Assembly (NCBI GenBank): GCA_938009115.1
Contig: CALLHZ010000007.1
Location: 1-23,534, forward strand
Length of the DNA stretch: 23,534 nt
Source of the DNA: an uncultured Clostridia bacterium
Lineage (GTDB): Bacteria; Bacillota; Clostridia; Peptostreptococcales; Anaerovoracaceae
Direction of reading: 5' to 3'
This document shows positions 15,151 through 22,852 of the stretch, piece after piece; the first letter of the stretch is position 1, and every line of letters begins with the position of its first letter. The notes beneath the pieces are model-generated. The model saw only the letters and a program-made list of their open reading frames with translations, was not told the origin of the DNA and ran no database searches. The position numbers and the translations under genes were made by a program.

Positions 15151-16002
15151 ATGGAAAAAATCACAATGGATCGATTTGCCGTCATGAGCGTGCAATACGT
15201 TCAACATTCGCTGGAATACTATTTGGATTCCATGGTCCGCTGCGGGATCAAGAATGTGGACTTCTGGGGTGCTGCGCCCCATTACAGCCGTTTGAACTAC
15301 CGGACTGCCCGGGAAGCCATGGTAAAATTGAAATCGATTCGCAAGCATATCGATGACAGAGACTTGAAGGTCGTCGTATACACGCCGGAAACGCTGGCTT
15401 ATCCCTTTAGTTATTCTTCTCCGGAAAAGGCGGTGCGCGACAGCACGATCCGGTATATGGAGGCAGCCATGGAGGACGCCTTGATCCTAGGCACCAATCA
15501 GCTGTTCCTGAACACAGGATGCGGACTGCGTGACCTGCCCAGAGAAGACTCTTGGAAACGATGCGTGGAATCCATCCGCACGCTCTGCGAAAAGGCCTGT
15601 GCTTACGGGATTGATATGATCATCGAGCAGCTCCAACCCTACGAAAGCAACCTTCTGGTATCACAGGAAGATATGCTTCGCATGCTCCTGGAGGTGGATA
15701 GTTCTGCGTTGAAAGTATGTGTGGATGTGGTGGCTATGGAGGTCATGGGGGAGGATCTCCGGACGCAATATGCGCTGTTCGGAGACCGCATCCAGTTGTT
15801 CCATTATTGCGACGGGGATCCTTCCGGCCATTCAATTCTGGGCACCGGAAATCTTCCGCTGAAGGATTATCTGACCATCATGGAAGAACATGATTTTGAA
15901 GGTTATCTGAGTCTGGAGATCAACGATTCCATGTATTGGCCGGACCCTCACGGCAGCGTTCAAAAGAGCGTGGACTATTTGCACCGGGAACTTGGCTTGT
16001 AG
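15151..16002 (+). CDS. Sugar phosphate isomerase/epimerase family protein, FrlC-like
   Basis: A 283-residue TIM-barrel protein of the xylose-isomerase-like/AP endonuclease 2 superfamily. It most resembles fructoselysine 3-epimerase FrlC, sharing the VYTPETLAYPFSY region (76-88) and EQLQPYESN (159-167). The expected metal ligands are Glu 159, Asp 192 (CVDVVAM), His 218 (LFHYCDGD) and Glu 256 (SLEIND). GGGAGG six bases before the ATG supports the start. No fructoselysine kinase, deglycase or sugar transporter is beside it, so a role in Amadori-sugar use is only a suggestion; other ketose epimerases such as tagatose 3-epimerase share the fold. It stands alone between a divergent exoA operon and a terminator. 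Confidence 0.82.
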   Translation: MEKITMDRFAVMSVQYVQHSLEYYLDSMVRCGIKNVDFWGAAPHYSRLNYRTAREAMVKLKSIRKHIDDRDLKVVVYTPETLAYPFSYSSPEKAVRDSTIRYMEAAMEDALILGTNQLFLNTGCGLRDLPREDSWKRCVESIRTLCEKACAYGIDMIIEQLQPYESNLLVSQEDMLRMLLEVDSSALKVCVDVVAMEVMGEDLRTQYALFGDRIQLFHYCDGDPSGHSILGTGNLPLKDYLTIMEEHDFEGYLSLEINDSMYWPDPHGSVQKSVDYLHRELGL

Positions 16003-16006
16003 CAAC

Positions 16007-16041
16007 AAAAAAACCGCTGCGTACCATACGCAGCGGTTTTT
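16007..16041. terminator. Bidirectional rho-independent terminator
   Basis: A perfect 15-bp stem (16009-16023 with 16027-16041), core CCGCTGCGTA/TACGCAGCGG, three-base loop, A-run and T-run on either side. It separates the FrlC-like gene from the converging porB. Confidence 0.93.
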
Positions 16042-16055
16042 CTATTACAGTGTTT

Positions 16056-16991
16056 TTACAGGCTGCATTTCTTCAGCAGTGTTTCCCACCGCTTGTCGAC
16101 TTCGGCCTGAAGCTTCGCGACCTGCTCTTCTTTTCCGGGCTGCAGCAGATGGCGGAACCGTCCCTGCATCTTCAGGAAATCTTCGATGGGCAGCTTCTTT
16201 TTCGGCTCATAGGTGAGCGTCCATTTTTCGCCGTTCTCTACTTCGTACATCGGCCAGAAGCATGTATCGGCAGCGGCCTTGCAGATGTCCATGATGTTTT
16301 CCGCGTCATAGCGCCAGCCTCTGGGGCAGGGAGCCAGGATGTTCAGGAAACATGCGCCCTTGGTGTAAATGGCTTTTTCGGACTTTTCGATGAGGTCCTT
16401 AAAGTTCCCCATGAGCGTGGTCTGTCCCACATAGGGGATCCGGTGCGCGGCCATGACTTCCGTCATGTCTTTACGATTTTGCTGCTTGCCGTCGGACACT
16501 GTGCCGTTGGGCGTTGTCGTCGTATCGGCAAACATGGGCGTGGCGGAGGAGCGTTGGATGCCCGTGTTCATGTACGCTTCATTGTCGTAGCAGACATAAA
16601 CCATGTCGTGATTGCGTTCCATGGCGCCGGACAGGGATTGAAATCCGATGTCATAGGTGCCTCCGTCTCCGCCGACTGCGAGGAATTTGTAGGTATCGTC
16701 GATTTTGCCGCGCTTTTTGAGCGCATTGTAGGCAGCCTCCACGCCGCTGGCTGTCGCCGCCGCATTTTCAAATGCATTATGGATATAGCTGTCTGTCCAG
16801 GCCGAATACGGATATGTGAAAGTGGATACTTCCATACATCCGGTAGCGTTTGCGATCACTGCCTTGTCTTCCGGCTTGATCGCCTTGAGCACATTTCTGA
16901 GCGCTACGGTAGCGCCGCAGCCTGCGCACATTCTGTGGCCGGGCACCAGTCTTTCCGGCCGGCTCATTACTTCTTTAAAATTATATGCCAT
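16056..16991 (-). CDS. porB: 2-oxoacid:ferredoxin oxidoreductase (pyruvate synthase type), beta subunit
   Basis: The 311-residue thiamine-diphosphate-binding subunit of the four-subunit enzyme that oxidises a 2-oxoacid plus CoA to acyl-CoA, CO2 and reduced ferredoxin. The TPP/Mg motif is GDGGTYDIGFQSLSGAM at about 107-123 with the partner Asn in CYDNEAYMNTG. Cysteines for a [4Fe-4S] cluster lie in MCAGCG (22, 25), NATGCMEV and the late CPRGW. The sequence AYMNTGIQRSSATP is typical of pyruvate rather than indolepyruvate or 2-oxoglutarate enzymes, though subunits acting on 2-oxobutyrate look alike. It is the last gene of porCDAB, 12 bases after porA. Confidence 0.95.
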   Translation of the reverse strand: MAYNFKEVMSRPERLVPGHRMCAGCGATVALRNVLKAIKPEDKAVIANATGCMEVSTFTYPYSAWTDSYIHNAFENAAATASGVEAAYNALKKRGKIDDTYKFLAVGGDGGTYDIGFQSLSGAMERNHDMVYVCYDNEAYMNTGIQRSSATPMFADTTTTPNGTVSDGKQQNRKDMTEVMAAHRIPYVGQTTLMGNFKDLIEKSEKAIYTKGACFLNILAPCPRGWRYDAENIMDICKAAADTCFWPMYEVENGEKWTLTYEPKKKLPIEDFLKMQGRFRHLLQPGKEEQVAKLQAEVDKRWETLLKKCSL

Positions 16992-17003
16992 GATCCGAAC
17001 CTC

Positions 17004-18182
17004 CTATTCTCTTACGTTTACATAACGGTACGGAAGTTCTTTGCAATCGAAGTTTCCTGCTTCGAGATCCGCATAGATCGATTCCATATCTTCTACAGTG
17101 ATGTCTCTTCCGCCCAGTCCATAAACCATTGACAACACATCCGGGTGCTGTCCGGCGTCGAAGAACGCTGCCTTCAGTTCTGCTGCCATGGGGCCGCTGT
17201 TTCCGCTGAAGCTTTCCGAACGGTCCATGGCGGCGATGGCCTTGACATTTTTCAGGGCTTCTGCCAATTCTTTTGCAGGGAACGGGCGGAATACTCTGAT
17301 TTTAAGTACGCCGACCTTCTTTCCCTGAGCTCTCAGCTTGTCACAGGCATCCTTGGCGGCGCCGGTGGCCGAGCCCATCACGACGAGGACATAGTCTGCG
17401 TCCTTCGTCTGATATTCTTCAAAATAGCTGTATTTCCGTCCGCTGAGCTTCTCATACTCTGCCGCTACATCCAGAATTACTTTTTTTGCATTCAGCATGC
17501 CTTGCGCCATAGCTCTTCTGGCTTCCATATAGTAGTTTGTAACAGCGTAAGGACCTACTGCCATGGGGTTCTTAGCATTGAGAAGATAGTTTTCCGGCTT
17601 GTATTCCCCGACAAAGTCTTTTACTTCGTTGTCTTCCAGAAGAAGCAGATTCTGCACTGCGTGGCTGGTGATGAAGCCATCCTGACAAACCATGACCGGG
17701 AGCAGGACGTCCGGGTGCTCCGAAATGCGGAAAGCCATGACCATGTTGTCATATGCTTCCTGATTGTCCTCGGAATAAAGCTGGATCCATCCGCAATCTC
17801 TGGAGCCCATGCCGTCGGAATGGTCCGCATTGATGTTGATGGGACCGGACAGGGCCCGGTTGACGAGCGCCAGTACCACGGGCACTCTGTCGGAAGAGGC
17901 GATGTGAAGCTCCTCCCACATCAGCGCCAGGCCGGCAGAAGAAGTGGCGGTCAGTGCTCTTGCCCCCGCCGCAGAGGCGCCGATAGCGGCGCTCATAGCG
18001 CTGTGTTCACTTTCCACAGCGACAAATTCCGTATCGATGAGCCCGTCTGCTACATAAGAGGACACATACTGAGGAATTTCCGTGGAAGGAGTGATGGGAA
18101 ATGCCGGCATTACATCCGGGTTGATCTGACGGATGGCAGTCGATACTGCTTCGTTGCCGGACAGTCTTTCACGTATGGCCAT
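17004..18182 (-). CDS. porA: 2-oxoacid:ferredoxin oxidoreductase (pyruvate synthase type), alpha subunit
   Basis: The 392-residue alpha subunit, holding the pyrimidine-binding TPP domain and the C-terminal transketolase-like domain. Visible features are GNEAVSTAIRQINPDVMPAFPITPSTEI (seen as GNEAVSTAIRQ and FPITPSTEIP), VESEHSAMSAAIGASAAGAR with the catalytic-site Glu, TSSAGLALMWEELHIASS, and the SDGMGSRDCGWIQLYSEDNQEA loop region. The C-terminal part has DYVLVVMGSATGAAKDA and VFRPFPAKEL. Length is usual for the family. The ATG follows the porD stop directly (TAAATG), so the genes are coupled. Substrate preference among pyruvate, 2-oxobutyrate and branched 2-oxoacids cannot be read from sequence. 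Confidence 0.95.
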   Translation of the reverse strand: MAIRERLSGNEAVSTAIRQINPDVMPAFPITPSTEIPQYVSSYVADGLIDTEFVAVESEHSAMSAAIGASAAGARALTATSSAGLALMWEELHIASSDRVPVVLALVNRALSGPININADHSDGMGSRDCGWIQLYSEDNQEAYDNMVMAFRISEHPDVLLPVMVCQDGFITSHAVQNLLLLEDNEVKDFVGEYKPENYLLNAKNPMAVGPYAVTNYYMEARRAMAQGMLNAKKVILDVAAEYEKLSGRKYSYFEEYQTKDADYVLVVMGSATGAAKDACDKLRAQGKKVGVLKIRVFRPFPAKELAEALKNVKAIAAMDRSESFSGNSGPMAAELKAAFFDAGQHPDVLSMVYGLGGRDITVEDMESIYADLEAGNFDCKELPYRYVNVRE

Positions 18183-18488
18183 TTACTTTACCCCCTTTTT
18201 CATTTCGATCGCACCGAAGGGGCATACCTTGGCGCAGATTCCGCAGCCTTTGCAGTGCTCATAGTCAAAGTCCGCCCGCTTCCCCTCCACAACAGGAATG
18301 GAGCTGTCGGGACAGACAGGAACACAGAGCAGGCATTGCTTGCATTTGTCAGTCAGAAATACGGGCCGGTCCACCCGCCATTCACCGGTATTGAACTGTG
18401 CGCTTCCGCCGCTGTGGACGATGCTGGCACCAATAGTCATATCCTGCCATTTCACATCCAATCCTTGCTTGCTGATATCTGTTTTCAT
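18183..18488 (-). CDS. porD: 2-oxoacid:ferredoxin oxidoreductase, delta subunit (2[4Fe-4S] ferredoxin)
   Basis: The 101-residue electron-transfer subunit. Two cluster motifs are complete: Cys 49, 52, 55 and 59 (CKQCLLCVPVC) and Cys 79, 82, 85 and 89 (CKGCGICAKVC). The N-terminal 45 residues, including the Trp-rich WRVDRPVF stretch, match PorD and pass electrons from the TPP site to external ferredoxin. GGAGGTG precedes the ATG, whose A is shared with the porC stop (TAATG). Confidence 0.95.
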   Translation of the reverse strand: MKTDISKQGLDVKWQDMTIGASIVHSGGSAQFNTGEWRVDRPVFLTDKCKQCLLCVPVCPDSSIPVVEGKRADFDYEHCKGCGICAKVCPFGAIEMKKGVK

Positions 18489-19063
18489 TATCCTTTCACC
18501 TCCTCGAGAGCAATTTTCAATGCCTTCATATTCCCTTCGATCACCTGGGGTTTCGAGGCGAACTTATGCTCATAGGACATTTGCATCTCTGTGAGAAATT
18601 TATCCTCCGGCATGATGCCGCTCACTTTGACGACTGCGGCCAACATGGGGGAATTCGGGAAATAGACGCCTAAAGCTTCCATGGAGACTTTTCTTGCGTC
18701 GATCGTACAGACTCTGCCCTTGTAGCCTTTCAGCAGAGGCAGGATCTCATCCTTCGTCTTGGCCGTGTTGACGATCACAGCGCCCTCTTCGGACAGGCCT
18801 GCCGTCACGTCGATATCCTCCAGCAGCGTTTCGTCCACGACGACGACGTAATCCGGCGCGTAAATATTTGAGTGGACACGGATCGGTTTGTCGCTGATCC
18901 GGTTGTATGCCGTAATGGGCGCGCCCATCCGCTCAGGGCCGTACTCGGGAAATCCCTGCACTTCGGCGCCCGTACTGAATGCAACGTCAGCCAGCAGCAG
19001 AGCGGCCGTCTTGGCGCCTTGACCGCCACGACCGTGCCATCTGATTTCGGTTAAACCTTTCAT
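18488..19063 (-). CDS. porC: 2-oxoacid:ferredoxin oxidoreductase, gamma subunit
   Basis: The 191-residue gamma subunit, which binds CoA in related enzymes. The signature WHGRGGQGAKTAALLLA is at 9-25, followed by GFPEYGPERMGAPITAYNRIS and YVVVVDETLL. Length fits PorC. GGAGG nine bases before the ATG gives a good start, and an extended -10 promoter lies at 19137-19145. It is the first gene of porCDAB; the gamma-delta-alpha-beta order is the common one in anaerobes. It is not fused into the large single-chain pyruvate:ferredoxin oxidoreductase (NifJ) found in many Clostridia. Confidence 0.95.
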   Translation of the reverse strand: MKGLTEIRWHGRGGQGAKTAALLLADVAFSTGAEVQGFPEYGPERMGAPITAYNRISDKPIRVHSNIYAPDYVVVVDETLLEDIDVTAGLSEEGAVIVNTAKTKDEILPLLKGYKGRVCTIDARKVSMEALGVYFPNSPMLAAVVKVSGIMPEDKFLTEMQMSYEHKFASKPQVIEGNMKALKIALEEVKG

Positions 19064-19136
19064 TGTTTATTACCTCCGGTTGAGTAGTGTTGGTGGTTGC
19101 GGCATCCTTCTTCAACTTTCCGGATACACGCGTGAT

Positions 19137-19145
19137 ATTATATCA
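19137..19145 (-). promoter_or_regulatory. Extended -10 promoter for porCDAB
   Basis: The minus strand reads TGATATAAT (TGn plus a perfect TATAAT, 19145-19137). No good -35 is present at the right distance, as is common for extended -10 promoters. Transcription should start near 19130, leaving a leader of about 66 bases before porC. Confidence 0.65.
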
Positions 19146-19199
19146 TAAACAGCTGAATTACGCCATCACAATATCTCAATTTGCGTTGATTAGGGAAAA

Positions 19200-20096
19200 C
19201 TAATCCCGAATTTCCGCCAAATCAGGGAATTCTTTGCGTAAAACGTTCAAAAAAGCCTTAGTGTTTGCGTCAAAGGCCGCCACGGGCTGATCCTCATGGC
19301 CCTGTACTTTAGTCTGCCAGATCTTTTGCCTGCAGGCTTCCATCACTTCTTCGTCGCAACAGCCATTTTCCCAAGCTGACAGCACCAGATCCTTAAACGC
19401 TTCCGCGCTTGTTGTTGCCAGTTTGAAATACTCGTTTGCAGTCACTTCCTTGATTTCACCGTAATGGGATACATACAAAGTCTCTGCGTCGAGGGCTCTG
19501 CACTTTTCAATGGACCGCAAGGTCTGCTCGTACCCTGTAAGGATCGAAACATCGATCCAGGTCGGATCCACATAAACGCCGGTGCTCTCCGAAAGCAGGA
19601 GGATCCTGTCCTCCGGCTCGTAAAACGTGAGGCTGCACAGCGTATGTCCCGGTGTTTCAAGCACCTGTAGTTTCCGGGAACCCAGATCGATCTCGTCACC
19701 CTCTGCGATGATCTCATCGGCAAAGAGGAGGTCTTCGTCATACGGCTCAAGCACGGCGTCCGGCCCAAGGTATGCTTTCGCCGCCTCCAAGCCCAGCTGC
19801 GCCATGACTTTTCGCGCGCCCGGGCGCTGGAGTACATAAGCCGCGTAAGCGGACGCATAGACTTTAATGCCGGGGAACGCAGTACGGATCGCCGGCAGGC
19901 CGCCCACATGATCATAATGCGTATGCGTAAGCAGCACAAAATCCGGGGCCTTGCCGTGCAGCTCTTTCCGTATCGTTTCAACGGTTTCGGGAGAACAATG
20001 GAACATTCCTGTGTCTATGACCACCGCTTTTTCGGGGGTCCTGACCAGATACAGGTCGCAACCCTTGCTGGGTACGAGGCGCTTGACGGTAAGCAT
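19200..20096 (-). CDS. MBL-fold (metallo-beta-lactamase superfamily) hydrolase
   Basis: A 298-residue two-metal hydrolase of unknown substrate. The metal motif HTHYDHVGG gives His 58, His 60, Asp 62 and His 63; His 151 (ETPGHTLCSL) and His 211 (YVSHYG) complete the usual set. The bridging Asp normally found in the LFxGD segment is replaced by Glu 170 (LLLSESTGVY). The last 80 residues are helical and look like a lid or partner domain. Glyoxalase II-like thioesterases, lactonases and sulfur-handling enzymes share this fold. AAGGAGA before the ATG at 20096 fixes the start, although the frame is open further upstream into the neighbouring gene. It lies between methionine gamma-lyase and porCDAB on the same strand, but with a hairpin in front and a promoter behind. 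Confidence 0.88.
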   Translation of the reverse strand: MLTVKRLVPSKGCDLYLVRTPEKAVVIDTGMFHCSPETVETIRKELHGKAPDFVLLTHTHYDHVGGLPAIRTAFPGIKVYASAYAAYVLQRPGARKVMAQLGLEAAKAYLGPDAVLEPYDEDLLFADEIIAEGDEIDLGSRKLQVLETPGHTLCSLTFYEPEDRILLLSESTGVYVDPTWIDVSILTGYEQTLRSIEKCRALDAETLYVSHYGEIKEVTANEYFKLATTSAEAFKDLVLSAWENGCCDEEVMEACRQKIWQTKVQGHEDQPVAAFDANTKAFLNVLRKEFPDLAEIRD

Positions 20097-20117
20097 GAAT
20101 TTCTCCTTGTTTTTTAT

Positions 20118-20151
20118 GAAAACTCGGAAGCCGTCGGACTTCCGAGTTTTC
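20118..20151 (-). terminator. Hairpin after methionine gamma-lyase, probable (partial) terminator
   Basis: A perfect 13-bp stem (20118-20130 with 20139-20151), core ACTCGGAAG/CTTCCGAGT with AAAA/TTTT at its base and an eight-base loop. On the minus strand the T-run is only four bases, so some read-through into the MBL gene is likely. Confidence 0.6.
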
Positions 20152-20173
20152 TGGTTCCTGTTTTGCGGATCGA

Positions 20174-21370
20174 TTATTTTGTCGCGGCGTCCAGCGCCTG
20201 CATCAGATCCCAAATGATGTCGTCGGGATCTTCCAGACCGACAGAAAGGCGCACCAGGCATTTGGAGAAGCCCGCAGCTTCCATTTCTTCTTCCGTATAG
20301 GTGGAATGGGTCATGGAACCGGGGTGCTGAATCAAGGTTTCGGCGTCACCAAGACTCACTGCCAATGTACAAAGTTCTACATTGTTCATCATTTTCTCGG
20401 CAATCTCAGGAGTTTCGAGATCAAAGGAAATCATGCCGCCGAAGCCCTTCAGCTGCTTCTTGATGACGGCCGCGTCCGGATGGCTGTCCAAGCCAGGATA
20501 GTATACTTTCTTGAACCTGGAATCTTTTTCAAGCGCTTGTGCGATCTTCATGGCATTGCTGCAATGCTTTTCGATGCGGATCGTAAGGGTTTTGAGGCCT
20601 CTATTGACCAAGAAGGCTTCCTGCGGCCCAAGGACAGAACCCGTGAGGTCTTTGAGTCCAACACCTTTGATCGTAGCCATCAGAGCAGCGGAAGAAGCTG
20701 CGAATCCTGCGATGACGTCGCCGTGGCCATTCAGATATTTTGTGGCGCTGTGGACGACGATATCGGCGCCAAGAGCCAACGGTTTGCAGATCAAACCTGT
20801 TGCAAAAGTATTATCCACCACCACGATGCATTCTTTGTTCGATGTATGAGCCATTGTTGCTACGGCTTCAATATCAACGACTTTCATGGTGGGGTTGGCG
20901 ATGGTTTCGAAATAAGTCATTGCGGTTTTCTTTTCCAGAGCTTTCTTGACTGCGGCAAGATCCCTGAAATCCACAAATTCCACATCGATCCCAAATTGCG
21001 GGAGTTTATGACAGAACAATGCGAAGGTACATCCATACAGGGCTTTGTCAGCAACGAGCCGGTCCCCGGTCTTCAGGAAGGTCGTAGTGGATGCGGATAT
21101 GGCCCCCATGCCGGAAGAAAAAGCACATGCTGCCTCGGCACCTTCCAGATACGCAACTTTTTCTTCGACTTGAGTCGTTGTCGGAGAGCCGAGTCTGCTG
21201 TAAATGTACCCGCTTTCCTTGCCGGCAAAACGGGCGGCGCCCTGTGCCGTGCTTTCAAACTCAAATGTAGATGTCTGGAAAATGGGCATCTGCAAAGAGC
21301 CGTAGGGATTCATTCCATGCTTTTCTCCATGGATGATCTTGGTATCCGGTGCAAATTCTCTCTTACTCAT
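20174..21370 (-). CDS. megL: Methionine gamma-lyase
   Basis: A PLP enzyme that splits L-methionine into methanethiol, ammonia and 2-oxobutyrate; related substrates include homocysteine and cysteine. At 398 residues it equals the Pseudomonas putida enzyme, and the PLP Lys falls at the same number, Lys 211 (HSATKYLNGHGD). Cys 114 in LYGCTFA, the residue that separates methionine gamma-lyases from cystathionine gamma-synthase and gamma-lyase, is present, as are Tyr 57 and Arg 59 (YIYSRLGSPT), Asp 186 (VVVDNTFATG) and the C-terminal SLGDAETLIQHPGSMTHS with LVRLSVGLED. AAGGAGA precedes the ATG, and a strong promoter lies at 21421-21449. O-acetylhomoserine sulfhydrylase is a less likely alternative. 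Confidence 0.93.
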   Translation of the reverse strand: MSKREFAPDTKIIHGEKHGMNPYGSLQMPIFQTSTFEFESTAQGAARFAGKESGYIYSRLGSPTTTQVEEKVAYLEGAEAACAFSSGMGAISASTTTFLKTGDRLVADKALYGCTFALFCHKLPQFGIDVEFVDFRDLAAVKKALEKKTAMTYFETIANPTMKVVDIEAVATMAHTSNKECIVVVDNTFATGLICKPLALGADIVVHSATKYLNGHGDVIAGFAASSAALMATIKGVGLKDLTGSVLGPQEAFLVNRGLKTLTIRIEKHCSNAMKIAQALEKDSRFKKVYYPGLDSHPDAAVIKKQLKGFGGMISFDLETPEIAEKMMNNVELCTLAVSLGDAETLIQHPGSMTHSTYTEEEMEAAGFSKCLVRLSVGLEDPDDIIWDLMQALDAATK

Positions 21371-21420
21371 TATTATTCTCCTTTGTTTGCAATGAAATTG
21401 CAGTTATACGTTCCACTGAA

Positions 21421-21449
21421 ATTATAAGCTTTGAATGCCTGTATTTCAA
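21421..21449 (-). promoter_or_regulatory. Strong sigma-A-type promoter for megL
   Basis: On the minus strand TTGAAA (21449-21444), exactly 17 bases, then a perfect TATAAT (21426-21421). Transcription should start near 21414, about 44 bases before the megL ATG. Confidence 0.85.
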
Positions 21450-21596
21450 GGAAAAATCCGATTATTTGGAATTAAGAAAAAATTGTTGAAAAACATGGTT
21501 TCACAAAAATCTTCCCAATGAATCTCAAATATTTTGCATCAGGAATTGAATTGATACGCCAATTTTCACACAAGCGCCTAACGGAAGAACGGCAAT

Positions 21597-21630
21597 AAAA
21601 AAGCCGGACAGGCTGCCTGCCTGCCCGGCT
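21597..21630 (-). terminator. Rho-independent terminator of rnpB
   Basis: On the minus strand AGCCGGGCAGG (21630-21620) pairs with CCTGTCCGGCT (21612-21602), 11 bp with one G-U pair, followed by five T. It lies about 43 bases past the mature RNase P RNA end. Confidence 0.88.
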
Positions 21631-21672
21631 CTGACGGATCTTCCGGTCACCCGTAAAATCTGCCAAAACAAA

Positions 21673-22048
21673 ATGAGTAATCCTGTAAGCCGGGTTCTGT
21701 GTTCGGCAATCATCTATCTAGGCGCAGCGTTACCGATGCGCTCAAGCGACCTACCTTCCGGGAAGCGACGGGCCGCCGCCTTTCAGGCACTTTGCGCAAT
21801 GCGCAGTTACCTCCCTGTTTGGTCTTGCTCCGAATGGGGTTTACATTGACGCGAAATCGTTACCGATCTGCCGGTGAGCTCTTACCTCGCCTTTTCACCC
21901 TTACCGCATCATGCGGCGGTTGTTTTCTGTTGCACTTTCCTTAGGGTCACCCCCACCGGACGTTATCCGGCATCCCTGCCCTGCGGAGCCCGGACTTTCC
22001 TCATGAAACGGAATTCCTTCCGCCCACGCGACTGCCCGGATTACTCAT
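21673..22048 (-). ncRNA. rnpB: RNase P RNA, bacterial A type
   Basis: The catalytic RNA that removes the 5' leader from tRNA precursors. The minus strand has the universal core near the 5' side, GAGGAAAGTCCGGGCTCC (about 22003-21986), then ACAGAAAAC and AGGGTGAAAAGGCGAGGTAA (mid-part), and the 3' conserved block ACAGAACCCGGCTTACAGGA (about 21699-21680). The ends ATGAGTAATCC and GGATTACTCAT are perfectly complementary and form helix P1, which fixes the limits at 22048 and 21673, 376 nt. The length and the presence of the usual P16/P17-type inserts suggest the A type, usual in Clostridia, rather than the B type of Bacilli. It begins only six bases after the nif3 stop codon, so it is either co-transcribed and processed or has a promoter inside nif3. 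Confidence 0.96.
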
Positions 22049-22054
22049 AATGTA

Positions 22055-22852
22055 CTAGAGGATGAAGTCAAAGGGGTTCTGCAAGACTTCGCTGCAGATG
22101 ACTGTCAGCGCGTCGCCGCCCCGTTGCTTCAGTTGGCGTGCCATGTTTGGCACAAAAATCTGCTCTGTTCCGAAATGTCCGGCGTCTACGATGCACAAGC
22201 CGGATTCTTTGGCCTGTTGGGCTTCGTGATGCTTGATGTCGCCGCTGATGAACACATCGGCGCCGGCTGCGACTGCTCCCTTATAATATTCTCCGCCACC
22301 GCCGCAGCAGATGGCAACTTTCTGGATCAGCCGGCCGGGGTCTCCGGATACTTTGATGCCGCCGGGATGTCCTAGAACAAGATCCAGCTTCTCACAAAAT
22401 TGGGAAAGAAGCATTGTTTCCGGCAGCGTTCCGATCCGGGCAAGCGTACTCTCCTCGAACCCTTTACCGGGCATATTGAGCCTGGAATAACGCTGAATTC
22501 CAAGAAGGCTCATCAAATGATCATTGTTGCCTTCCCTGGCGGAATCAAAACAGGTGTGCGCCGCGTAGACAGAAGTGCCGCTGCGGACCAGGCGTATGAT
22601 GTAATCTCCTGTGGTTTTCCGGAAATCGATCGTACGGATCGGCTCAAAAATCAGCGGGTGGTGGACAACGATCATGTTCATCTTTTTTGTGACAGCCTCT
22701 TCGATCACATCGCCGGTAATTTCCAGGGCCACCAGGATCCGCTCCACCTCTTCGTTTCCGTAATCGATCTGGAGTCCGGAATTGTCCCATTCCTCCTGGA
22801 GCGACAGCGGCGCGATCTCATCCATCAACTGTAGCCAATCCGTCATCCTCAT
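22055..22852 (-). CDS. Nif3-like dinuclear metal centre protein (YqfO/YbgI family, short form)
   Basis: A 265-residue member of the Nif3/GTP cyclohydrolase I type 2 family, which forms toroidal hexamers with two metals per subunit; its biochemical role is still uncertain. Metal-site segments are HHPLIF (His 64, His 65), AAHTCFD (His 99, Asp 103) and the C-terminal DAGHFGTEQ. GGGGEYYKGAVAAGADVFISGDIKHHEA is the conserved second-lobe loop region. At 265 residues it lacks the inserted PII/CutA-like domain of the 370-residue Bacillus YqfO. Its ATG overlaps the trmK stop (ATGA), so translation is coupled; the trmK-nif3 pair is conserved in Bacillota, usually next to the main sigma factor gene. Confidence 0.94.
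   Translation of the reverse strand: MRMTDWLQLMDEIAPLSLQEEWDNSGLQIDYGNEEVERILVALEITGDVIEEAVTKKMNMIVVHHPLIFEPIRTIDFRKTTGDYIIRLVRSGTSVYAAHTCFDSAREGNNDHLMSLLGIQRYSRLNMPGKGFEESTLARIGTLPETMLLSQFCEKLDLVLGHPGGIKVSGDPGRLIQKVAICCGGGGEYYKGAVAAGADVFISGDIKHHEAQQAKESGLCIVDAGHFGTEQIFVPNMARQLKQRGGDALTVICSEVLQNPFDFIL

Larger units (their letters stand above)
21371..21672. other. Intergenic region between megL and rnpB
   Basis: About 300 bases without a gene. It holds the megL ribosome binding site, a small inverted repeat TGCAAT-GAA-ATTGCA at 21388-21402 in the megL leader, the megL promoter (21421-21449) and the rnpB terminator (21597-21630). The AT-rich stretch 21450-21596 shows no open frame or RNA that I can support. 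The megL leader is only about 44 bases, too short for a SAM riboswitch. Confidence 0.7.

Noticed and set aside
17145..18575. A 476-codon open frame on the plus strand opposite porA/porD
   Set aside because: It is antisense to well-conserved por genes, has no recognisable family motifs and no ribosome binding site; it is a by-product of codon usage on the other strand. The same holds for long antisense frames at 15936-17132, 20306-21427, 13772-14740, 4538-5593 and 553-1563.
19064..19199. tRNA gene in the por-MBL spacer
   Set aside because: No cloverleaf pairing or GTTCRA T-loop could be found; the spacer contains only the por promoter and leader.
21371..21414. SAM riboswitch or T-box in front of methionine gamma-lyase
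   Set aside because: The promoter at 21421-21449 leaves a leader of only about 44 bases with one small inverted repeat, too short for these elements.
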